This document shows, in pieces, positions 21,901-32,821 of a stretch of DNA of 64,000 nt. A program made the position numbers and the translations under genes. The stretch is from Theristus sp. LFF4_11 (Eukaryota; Nematoda; Chromadorea; Monhysterida; Xyalidae). The notes under the pieces were generated by a model that worked only from the letters and a program-made list of their open reading frames with translations, ran no database searches and was not told where the DNA came from. The stretch covers positions 1-64,000 of the forward strand of contig JASANC010001592.1 of NCBI GenBank assembly GCA_030248135.1, in the 5' to 3' direction. The first letter of the stretch is position 1; each line of letters opens with the position of its first letter.

Positions 21901-24900
21901 GAGAGCAGCTTTCCAACTGGAAACGAAATTTTCTTCTAACTGAAAAAAAGTTCACCAGTGGCACCTTTCCGATGACATGACCGGCCGGTAATAAACAGGG
22001 AAACTCCAGCGGTTCAGCGGCCAAAAAGCCACCGACGACGTTCGGATCGACGTTCAACTGTTGCGACATCGTGCGTGCCGTTTCGGGCATGTACGGCCGC
22101 AGCAGCACTGACAGCAGACAAGCGACGTTCGACGCGACGCCAATCACGGTGCCGCCGCGCGCTCTGCGATTCGCATTTTTTCTTTTATCTTTTTTCTTTG
22201 GCTTTTTTCAAGCCTTTTAACGTCCTTGTCTGACGACCGCGCGCTTCCTTGCACACGTTATTTCAATTCGATGACGCAATGGCCACTACGAATAAGTAAA
22301 CACACAGGCACACACACACACATGACATTTACAGAGTAAACAGTGACATCGCATGCTTTCTTAAATTGATTTTTAGCTTCACCCTACCGGTTCCCACAAA
22401 CGCGCAAGCATCAAACTCCGTTGATGTTGATCTGGTGTAGGGGTAGATTGCCACGATGTGACTGATTGTGACTGTGGATACTCCAAGAAGCAAGTGAGTC
22501 TTCAGAAAAAAAGATCACGTATCACTTACGAACAATGGCGTTCACACATCACAAAAAAATGCAGCAATCAATCTTCGAATTACCACCCCAGCGCTCACCT
22601 CACCGCAGGGTCGCTGTCCTTCACCAACACCCATGGCGTGTTCGCCTGCATGTATTGATTGCCTAATCGGCTAATGTTCAGTATCGTTCGAATGCCATCG
22701 CGCAGATGCACCTGGAAACGCGCAGGATGTCTTCTTGAACAAAAGCCGGCAATCACAATAGAGCTCACACTTTCGCGAAGCTAATATTTGTTCAGTTTTC
22801 TTTTTCTAAAGGTTAGTTGCAAATGGACAGTTTCGCTATCGATTAAAGATGTTCTGTTGGCAATTAGCATTACCAAAACATCCCAAAAACAGCTGATGCT
22901 GTTGCTTTCTTGCAACTTCGATTCGATTGTTTCTTTTTTCGCACTTGTATTTAGAGAGAGAAATGACAAATTTAAACAAACAAATGACTCGACCTACCGC
23001 CTCCAATAGTCGGACGTACTCTTCCAACTCCTTGGTGACCTCCTGAATCAGCTGTACATCCGTCGAATTCAAGCTCATTTCCGGAATCGTCGAACTGAAA
23101 CTCGACGCCACAAAGGACAGCGCTCGATTGACGAAGTTGCCCAGATTGCTGAGCAGCTCCGAGTTGTTCTTCAGCACGAAATCCGACCAACTGAATGACG
23201 AGTCCTGTGGGGAAAATGGTGACAAAGGTGACGGCCATGCTTATTGGCAACAAGCACTCGGATGTTGAGTTCTGAGCTGAGTGAGCAAACAGCTGAGAAA
23301 AACAACTGAGCTCACTGACGACAGTATCCAGTTACCTACCGTATTCGGTCTCGGCCCGATCTCACTGCAGACAATCCATGATTGTCACAAAGTTGCATTG
23401 CATTTGGAACCACAGTTGTTTTTTACTCGTCTTCTTTGCTTTCCATGGTCCATAACAATAACGATGGTAGAAGCAGGACCGTGCAGAGACCGACTACGGT
23501 AGTTACCGTAATCTACGACTTCGGATTGCGAGTTTACTGCACGCAAACCTGTGACTCCGGTCGAATGTAGAGCAGATAAAATCGCCAATAGTCTGCCGGT
23601 ATGCCGGTTTCGCGCGCGTTGTCGCCAAACACACCAACGGAACGACTTTTCGAGAATTTCACTCCTTGAAATTTGGAAAAAAATATTTTTTGTTGTAAAT
23701 GCAAAATTGAGAAGAGGTAGGGACGACCTCGCTTTTTAGACATTTTGCACACGAGAAAAAGAGAGACAAACAAACAGCCACTACTGCAAAAAATGACAAA
23801 GTGGTTTTTTTGCCCAAGCCAAACAAAACAAGCTCTTGCGAACAGGCCAGTATCGACACTGCAAATCTAACCTTCATAATGCAGGTACTCTGTGGCGCAA
23901 AGATGGTTCACCAGCGTATAACTGTCGCCCGTGCCCAGCAGAGACGCCGGAAAAATGACGCTATGAAACGGGACGTTGTCTTTGCCGACGAAATTGTACA
24001 GTTCAACCTGAAAATCGTCACACAAAAAACTTTCTAAACAACAACAAAAAACATCACAAAAACCTCACATTCGTGTTGTGTTAAACAGCAAACCTCATTT
24101 GGGTTCTTCCACCACTGCTGCCAGTCATTGGGAAGCAGAGATTTCGTGATCGAGATGTATCCAATCGGTGCGTCGAACCAGACGTAGAAAACCTGCAGCG
24201 AGTCACGAAAGGACAATTTTTTTACAATTCGGATAGGACATGCACATGATGTTGATTTTGCATGTACGAAGCAAAACAATTGAACGATTCCACATCCACA
24301 GCCTGATTAAAACTCAGAATCAAGAAAAATCATATAACCAACCGATGTTCGATACCGGATTGTTCAAAACAATTGTTTTGTATTCTTCTTCACATTTTCA
24401 GACACCACTTTTGAGGATAAAAAAGTTTTCAACAGCAAAAACAAGTCAAGAACACAACAAAAACGACACTTCAATGTGGCGAAACGTTCAACAACAACGC
24501 GCCTTGTCCCTAAAGCCGTCCAACGGCACCGGCGTGCCCCATCGCAGGTCGCGCGTGATGCACCGCTGCTTCAGTCCCTCCTTCAGCCAGCTTTTCGTGA
24601 TCGCGATTGCGTTGTCGCTCCAGTGCGACGGACGTTCAGGGGTTCCTGGATTATTTCGTTCGGTGTTTTCATTTCTGTACTCCCCATTTTTAGTTTTTTT
24701 CTCATTTTTAGTGTTTAGACTAAAATTTTATAGTTTTTAAACTATTTGGATTAAAATCTTAGACACCGAGACAACGATGTGAGGTGCGCCGCATGCAAAG
24801 CGAACTCTGACAAAAAATACATTTCCCCCACCTTGCCATTGAACGTTCAGATGTTCCACTAATTTCGGCTGTAAAACCGACAGATCTAGAAAAAGATGCT

Positions 24901-26929
24901 CAGACGTACGAATCACTGGTACTGTGCGGCATATCTGCAAAACAAACACTTTTCGTTTCATCTTTTTCGGTTCTGCGACTCAATGCAGACGTGAATGGAA
25001 ACCAGTTTCAATGTTTATGTGGTCATTCAAAATCGCCTGAGTGACTCGGCCCTATTTAGGGGACTCGGATCACTATGCCAATTTTGAATTCCCGCGTCAT
25101 GCATGAAACTGGCTTACCGATCTATGCGCGCATTGAGTCTCCGGACCAAAATAAAGGATCACACGCACACCTTGCACCGTGGCGACTTCAAGTCAGTGGC
25201 ATTGTTGATCAGACGGCCACATTTGTCGCACTGGTCACCTCGGGCGTCTTCGTAGGCGCAGCCCGCAATCGGACATGTGCCCTCGACGTAGCGGTCCGCC
25301 AGAAACCTGAGAACAGACACCTTCGTTTTTTTTAAAAGCTCCATTTTTGGATTTGTTTTTCGAAAGACTTTCAATAAAATCTGCACGGTAAACAGACAGG
25401 CGCTTGTTTCGAAAAACGACGACACTCACGCACATTTTACACCGCTCGCAATACAGCTGCTCGATGCTTTCGCGCACCGTCAGTCCATTCGTGTGCAACT
25501 TCGTGAAGATTTCTTGCGCAATTCTGAAGAAATGAGTAGAAACAGTTGAAATAAACTCGGAATTCACATCACAAGTCTGCAAATTCTATCAAATCTATCA
25601 AACATATCAGGTTCTCGACGAGACCTGAATGCGAAAAAATCGTAATCGACATGAAAAAAAAACAGCCATTCGTTGCAAAATGCAGCAACTTGCTGCATTT
25701 TGCAATGAATGGCTGTAGCAACAATACAGAAAAATACAGCATATTGAAAAAATCGTGAGAACTTTTTTCTTTGAATACAAAGCGGAAGAACGGTGCACCG
25801 TTTCAAAAAATACAGTGGATTGAAATGGACACCGCAAAATAAGTGCTCCGGCATTCGACCATATACAATGAGCGAATATTTTACAAGAGTCAGATGCGTC
25901 TAATTTATTTTAAAACCAGAAAAAACGCACTCGGTCTGGTGTTGCGTTGTGGTTCGCCCAAAATGATCGAACTCAATATTGAACCACTCGTACACCTGCG
26001 TGTGCAGCGCGTAATATTTGTCGCAGATCTGCTGCGGTGTGACATTCTCAGCGAGCGCTTTCGTCTCCGTCGCCGTGCCGTACTCGTCCGTGCCGCAAAT
26101 GTACAGCGTGTTGCGACCGCGCAGTTTGCAGAATCTGAAAAGCGCAGATAAACCAACAAACAATCACAACATGTTTGGTTGAACCTTGCTGTTGTGTGGA
26201 ATACAGATTTCACCACGAGACAAGAATGAATGTGGTCACGTCACAGTTATCACTAGAAAACATATAATTCGCCACAAATATTGCCTGCTTGTTTTCATTC
26301 AAGTATTGTAAACGAAAACACGACACACATTCGTTCTTCATACTGACATTCAAAGTTTCACGTGCTCGTTTGAAGAAAAAGTGACAAGTTCAAACGAAAA
26401 TACTTCAGAAAGAACCACGGGAGTAACAGACAGCCCGCTGTCAAACTTTTCACGATAAGAAACCAAGAAATCGAACCGCGAAAAGACGTCGCCGCTGAGC
26501 ACGCAGCCAATGATCGTGCCAAGATGCGGTAAATTGTTGACGTACGGCAACGCGGACGTGATCAAAACGTTGCGTTCACCGGTGACAGGGACGCTGACGT
26601 TGATTGGGAAACAGAAATTGGCAGCAAAATTGCAGTGGAGCAAGAAACAATGAAAAACGTTGCAACGCGACGATGAGACAATTCAATCGAAAGAACAGAA
26701 AATAAGGTTTTTTTTAAATTTGACACACTATTAAATAACCACACACAGCATCGATTTGACGGACACTGACAGTCCGCTGTTTGTTTGTCATCAATATCAC
26801 ACTCAAAACAGAAAACAATGAAACTCACGTCGTTGATTGTCTTGCGGAATTTCGACATTTCGCCGTTGAAATCAAATGCGTCGTAGTCGACCTCGACATC
26901 GGCCAATTTGCAGTAATTTTCGCTGCCAT
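18956..26929 (-). CDS. MARS1: Methionyl-tRNA synthetase with C-terminal EMAP-II domain
   Basis: There are 19 exons (5' to 3'): 26829-26929, 26477-26593, 25931-26134, 25434-25523, 25171-25306, 24832-24934, 24503-24645, 24094-24192, 23872-24007, 23549-23664, 22998-23204, 22599-22711, 21965-22163, 21242-21515, 20841-20954, 20267-20404, 19793-20013, 19524-19692, 18956-19137. They sum to 2862 bases and 953 residues, all in phase. The enzyme charges tRNA-Met in the cytosol. Visible are the HIGH-type motif ([15 protein letters not shown]), [13 protein letters not shown], the Cys-rich zinc knuckle (CERC...CP..GC...DQCDKC), the KMSKS equivalent KFSKS, the anticodon-binding region, a Lys-rich linker, a Leu-zipper-like segment ([16 protein letters not shown]) and the EMAP-II/OB fold ([30 protein letters not shown]). 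This fusion is known in C. elegans. The donor at 24502 is GC (AAG|GCGCGT). The start at 26929 is inferred from the phase-2 join, and the N-terminus is weakly conserved, so an upstream exon is possible. Confidence 0.92.
20524..20666. mobile_element. Tc1-like MITE (family A), ends degraded
   Basis: The core CAGCTGATTGGTTGGTGATC, GCATTCAGTGCAGGCATTGC and the inverted ATTACCAACCAATTAGCC are present; both outer ends are diverged. It lies in the MetRS intron between 20405 and 20840. Confidence 0.65.
21593..21764. mobile_element. Tc1-like MITE (family A), full length with TA flanks
   Basis: TA-CAGTCGAACTATAAAATAT on the left mirrors TAATTTCGAGTTCGACTG-TA on the right. The arms are about 80 bases, imperfect, with TTCTGTGC/GTACAGAA near the centre. 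TA on both sides is the Tc1/mariner target duplication. It lies in the MetRS intron 21516-21964. Confidence 0.85.
23337..23528. mobile_element. GGTCTC-ended MITE (family G)
   Basis: The left end is TACCGTATTCGGTCTCGGCC then CGATCTCACTGCAGAC; the right end is CGTGCAGAGACCGACTACGG then TAGTTACCGTA, an inverted match. The element is about 190 bases without an ORF and lies in the MetRS intron 23205-23548. Confidence 0.6.
24970..25148. mobile_element. CTGCGACTCAATGC-ended MITE (family C)
   Basis: The left end is TTCTGCGACTCAATGCAGAC and the right end is GCGCGCATTGAGTCTCCGG. Inside are CATTCAAAATCGCCTGAGTG and ATTTTGAATTCCCGCGTCAT, which mirror each other. A close relative lies at 59886-60068. Confidence 0.75.
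25662..25716. repeat. 27-bp near-perfect hairpin
   Basis: ACAGCCATTCGTTGCAAAAT... is followed, with almost no loop, by its complement ending TTGCAATGAATGGCTGT. Only one mismatch is apparent. It lies inside the MetRS intron 25524-25930. It could be a fold-back element remnant; the loop is too small for a typical microRNA precursor. Confidence 0.6.
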
Positions 26930-29239
26930 TGTTGGCTTTTCGTTTTGGGGTTGTGCACGGTTCAGTTCAATGTATCAGTTTTTTTCTTTGCCGCTTAGCA
27001 GTTTTCCTTTCTTTCCATCAATTTTTATCAGCTCAAAAAAGTGAATTGAAAAAATGTTGAGTAATTTTGCAAAAAAAGTCACTTTAACTAGCGTCGTAGT
27101 AAGTTGCAAGGGCTCAATGAATGATACAGGGCCTTAAAGAACTCCGCAAGATCTTTCACGTGAATACTGTGTGAGATTCCACGTTCCAGAAACTAAAACT
27201 GTGCAACAACGAGCTGAATTCTGAAAGAAAAGGTACACTTTGCGAAAAATCACAAAAAAATAAAAAAAATAATACAATAATTGCAATTTTCGCACCCCAA
27301 AAATAATCTTTATAGACATAATCAGAGGTTACTCAAAAAAGGGAGGGGGCACACCTGAAGCGCCTTGATTAGTAGAATGACCCTGCACCAATGGTTCACA
27401 AATTTTCCATGTATCACAAAATTTTCCTTGCCCCCCCCATTGTTTACTCGCCGGGCCGGAATCATCTGGGTCGGAAATCGCCGAACCACAATTGAACGAG
27501 CCGATGTTAGCTGGCCGCCACTGTTCCAGTTTTACGCAAGTTGTACAATCGAACTCTAAATTATAGGCAATCTCGTTTGATTGGCTGGTGAATTATAGGC
27601 AATCGTTTGATTGGCTGGTGATCACGTGATGCGTGAATTCTGGGCAGGCCGCAGGCATTGAGCTGTGGCGGCGGAGTCTGCTCTGCACAGAAAGCATGCA
27701 CATCGTGATCACCAACCAATCAGCTGATTGCTTATAATTTAGAGTTGGACTGTACATGCAAACCCGTTTTTATCAAGTGATGGGACTTTGAGGTGATTAA
27801 CGATCGAGTGATTCAATGAATCTGATGACGCTTTTACGTTTTTTTTTCAATTCCTGTTTGTTTTACAAACATACAAATACGGTATGTATACTCAAATATT
27901 CATTACCGTGCCGTGCATATTTTTCACACGATTGAACAAGTTTATTCTGCAGCAGCATAAAATACCGGTATTCATTCAGAAGTTTCTTTCTGAACAATCT
28001 ATGAGCACACTGAAGCATACCGTACTCAAAATTTTCGCTGGGCTCGACTCGACTATACTCGCGTGGGCGTGTGTGTGTCTGGTGGAGTTGTGAAGGATTC
28101 AAGGTTCAGTTTTCTTCCGTTACGGCTTTGGTGTCTCTGGTTTCGCTTATGTGGTTTGAGTGACTGTGAGTCGAGTTTGTCGTCGCTATTAAAAACGTGA
28201 CAACTCCTACTCCGTGACTATACCGGTATTTAAGGTACTTGTTATCATATTTTTGTCACGCTGTTCTCTTCAGACAAATTATTTGCAGATGAATCTTGTT
28301 TTTAAAAAGTTGCTCTAAACAAACGTTGCCGAAAAACAGCACATCCACTGTTCAATGCATGTATTCTTTCTTATCTGCTCCAAGCGAGACAGGCGCCAAC
28401 ACAATTTTTCACAAGCTTTCAGTTTTTTATTATTTATTCGATGGCTTCCAGACAACCACGTGGTCCGACCGAGCACAGGGTGTTTCGAAAATCATTCAAA
28501 TTTTTAGGACACCAGTAGCTTCACACTGTCAGATAGCTCAAGTTCCATCATTTTCTGGAAGATGTGGGACAGGGCAGACACCAAGGAAAGGATGACTAAA
28601 AAATTTCAACGAGTGTCTCTCAGAATTTTCCTCACGCACTCAGAACATTCCAAAGTCCTGTTTCTGCTTGCAGCACTGCATGTTTCTTTTCCTTGCTTTT
28701 TCCCCTGTATATTTAAGCAGCCGACATCAGATAATAATGCACATGCTGACGCTATACGTCATAGTTTTCGCTTGGAGAACATCTCGAGTTTTCCACTGTC
28801 ACGTGTCGCCTGTAAACATGGTGGTGTCGCCTTTCTGTGCCAGTCGTTCGATCTCTGCTGAGCCAACCACGTGTGTTCGTGATGTTTTGTGATACACTAT
28901 TTATTAATAATGAAATCATTGCCAGTGCTCCCAGCAATATGTTTTTATTATCAGATTCACTTCACATTGGCTTTGGTTCGACTTCCACACACCTAGAAAA
29001 ATAAAGTGTCAAAAAATTCAGTAGTCATTGACATTTTCACCAGCTTACTGAATTACCTTCCCGCGTACACTAATTGGCTGCATCTCAATTAGGCATGTGA
29101 ACTTATTGAGTTTGCACCAGTTTCACCACGGTCATGCAGTGAATATCAGCGCGCCTGATTTGAAACTATATTTACAGAAAATTTTTATTGAACGAAATCG
29201 CTGAATTTATTCAACAAAAACGAAAAGTATATTCTAACC
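26930..29239. other. Divergent spacer between MetRS and GPB5-like genes
   Basis: No gene is seen. It holds the promoter regions of both genes and one MITE copy (27542-27756). TACGGTATG and CATACCGTA strings at about 27879 and 28014 might be the ends of a further diverged inverted-repeat element. Confidence 0.45.
27542..27756. mobile_element. Tc1-like MITE (family A) with internal duplication
   Basis: The left end is TACAATCGAACTCTAAATTA and the right end is TATAATTTAGAGTTGGACTG-TA. The left arm segment ATTATAGGCAATC(TC)GTTTGATTGGCTGGTG is present twice in tandem, making this copy about 40 bases longer than its relatives. Confidence 0.85.
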
Positions 29240-30562
<1,323 letters not shown>

Positions 30563-31413
30563 AACAATCAATAGTATAATAACGGTTGCACTCTCAATGT
30601 ATTAATTCGACGCTTGATCTGTTTTTCATGACTTCACAACAGTTAAAAATTTGTGCCCTTGTTGGTTTCACTGTGAATTTTATTCCACTATTGGTTCCAA
30701 TTCTAAATCCACTGTTCACTAATAGTGGAACAGAACAAAAGTAGAAGTAACAACGAATTCAAGAACGGCACAATATATTCACCGTGACCATGTTCACATC
30801 GTACGTTGTGAATTTGACTTTTAAAGTCAAGCAAATTTACAGACAATTCAGATCTGCAAAAAGCACTGTGATCTCTGGTGTGTTTTGTTTGGTATTTTAT
30901 TTTCTTGTGCGCGTTGATGTTTTCTGCGAACAATAGTTTTTTTATAAAAAGCACCTGGGCTAGTCTTCACCGTGTTTTGTTATCGACTGACAACAACAAT
31001 ACCGGCAGCAGCCACATCGCCACAGTTGCGAACTGTATGAAAGTTGAAATCACCAGTTCTGTGGAATGTTGATCTTCGAAAATCAAAAAGATCTCGTCTT
31101 CAATCGAACTCGTGCGCTTGCTTTGATGCACTTTTTTCTGCTTGTGGGGCGAAAGGACCGTGCTGTTTTCGGTCTCTCGTGTTGTTTGCGTTGAACTGCC
31201 GTAGTGGAACAAATGGAAAGTACGGCTAGAGTGTGATCTTATCCGTAGATTTATCAACCTCACAATATCGTAGATGGTGACTGAGATACTGTATAAAGGG
31301 GAAGAATAAAAGTAAAATCAGAGGTGGACGGACCCACACCACCTGAACTTCATGTTCCCCAAAAGAAGAGGGTGCACAGTGCACACAATCCCCAGTACTG
31401 ACAATGTCAGATG

Positions 31414-31508
31414 TAAAGGTGCATTCATGAAGCAGTATTTAGTGACCGCGTAGCTATGTTTAACACAGCTACGCGTCACTAAATATTGTTTCATGAATGC
31501 CGCTTTAA
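31414..31508. mobile_element. 95-bp palindromic element (family B)
   Basis: GCATTCATGAAGCAGTATTT, GTGACCGCGTAGCT and the complementary AGCTACGCGTCACTAAATAT, TTCATGAATGCCGC form one long inverted repeat. A better preserved copy is at 47132-47226. Confidence 0.8.
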
Positions 31509-31680
31509 AAACGTGGTGACAGACTACCGCTGCCACAGTTGACTTGCTCCACCTCGCACGCTGCCTCGACCACCACGGTTGTTTGCATTTGCAGCATCAG
31601 CATCAGCACGGTGACTGCACTCAGTAAAGCAATGCCACCAATTGTACGGTTTGCGTAAAAATGAAAATATGGCTGGTATT
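31505..31680 (-). CDS. Candidate small secreted peptide exon (paralogue 1)
   Basis: The minus-strand frame reads ANRTIGGIALLSAVTVLMLM, then QMQTTVVVEAACEVEQVNCG, ending SPRF and a stop at 31505. The hydrophobic stretch followed by Cys residues looks like a signal peptide and a short mature peptide. No in-frame ATG is close upstream, so an earlier exon would be needed. It resembles the exon at 32695-32821. It may be a chance ORF or pseudogene. Confidence 0.22.
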
Positions 31681-32165
31681 GTGTGAGCAGTCTGGATGAT
31701 GAAGTAAAAATGCCAAGAAATATAAAAATGCCAAACCGCAAACGCCGCAGCAGCCTAAGCTTCGTTTATTCAATATACCCAAGTTGACAATTGCCACGAA
31801 CAAAATAAAATACAAAGAGGAGACAAACAAGAATCAGATTCGCAAAAACAAAAGATTCGTTGGAACGAAGAAACCATTACCGGGCCATCTAAAAACATAC
31901 ACAAAATATATGAGACGACTTTTTTCAGAGTTTTGCAATTTCAACCTGTTGTCAGTTTATTGGCATTTTTTTCGAAAATCAAACTCCATTATTACCGTAA
32001 TCAATGGTCGGTTGCTCGGTAGTTTTTTAAGTGCGCGTGTTAATCGAGCATATCAAAAAGAAGCCATTAGGCCGGCGCATTTCGCAACAATCACACTTAC
32101 AACAGTTAAATTCGTTAGCAAAATCACACGTTCAAGATATCAGAATAAGATATCATCAGTATTAT

Positions 32166-32634
32166 TACCGTATTACCCCCAATAAACCCCCATGGGGGAT
32201 TAATACGTCAGCGACTTTTAGGGGTGGGGGTTTATTAGTGGGGGGGGGGGGATTATTGGTGGGGGGGGGTTTATTATACAAAAATTTCTAGGGGTGGGGT
32301 TTTGTTGAAAAATGGCAAAAATACCTTGCATGGCAGGCAAGAAAGTTGCAGAAACTTCTACTTTTCACAGAGATTTCCTTTTGTAACAGCCTTTTGTAAT
32401 GAAATTACCATTAACTCATCCATTTGGGGCCTTTGGTAGCACAATTTCACCAATGTCACTGCATTCAGCCACTGAATTCGCTGGGTATGTGTTTCAAACA
32501 GGTTTCCAATTAACCCCCATGGGGGATTATTTGTGGGGGGGGGATTATTTGGAAACTGGTCGGGGGGGGGGTGGGGGTTTATTGGTGGGGGGGGGTTAAT
32601 GGTGGGGGGGGGGTTTAATGGGGGTAATACGGTA
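32166..32634. mobile_element. G-rich inverted-repeat element (MITE-like)
   Basis: The left end is TACCGTATTACCCCCAATAA and the right end is TTAATGGGGGTAATACGGTA, inverted repeats of about 25 bases. The internal string AACCCCCATGGGGGATTA occurs twice (about 32186 and 32513). Between and beside these are runs of 7 to 12 G separated by short A/T spacers (32222-32300 and 32530-32625). No ORF is seen. TA at the ends suggests a TA-targeting element, with ends related to the 8849-9115 element (both begin TACCGTA). Confidence 0.75.
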
Positions 32635-32694
32635 TATGGACTTTTTTCAACAAAAAGGATGGGTCTCAGTCAGAATCGTGTGCTCTCTTCTTAC

Positions 32695-32821
32695 CATTGC
32701 AGCTTGCCCTATTACAGGGCAGTTCTTCGGTTGTTGTTTCCACTCCATGCATCAGCATCAGCACAACGGCCACTGCAGTCAGCGCAGACGCCTCGCTGGT
32801 GAAACGGCCGTTCGCAGACAT
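32695..32821 (-). CDS. Candidate small secreted peptide, first exon (paralogue 2)
   Basis: ATG at 32821 opens MSANGRFTSEASALTAVAVV, then LMLMHGVETTTEELPCNRAS and CNG, followed by a good donor (CAATG|GTAAGA). The hydrophobic run suggests a signal peptide. The sequence resembles the frame at 31505-31680 (shared AN.R, ALxxAVxVLMLM, TT and two Cys). I could not place the next exon; the G-rich element follows within the putative intron. No family is recognised. Confidence 0.3.

Noticed and set aside
30703..31017. Minus-strand ATG exon (MWLLPVLLLSVDNKT) joined to an 83-codon ORF
   Set aside because: The candidate donor and acceptors do not agree in phase and no homologous domain is visible.
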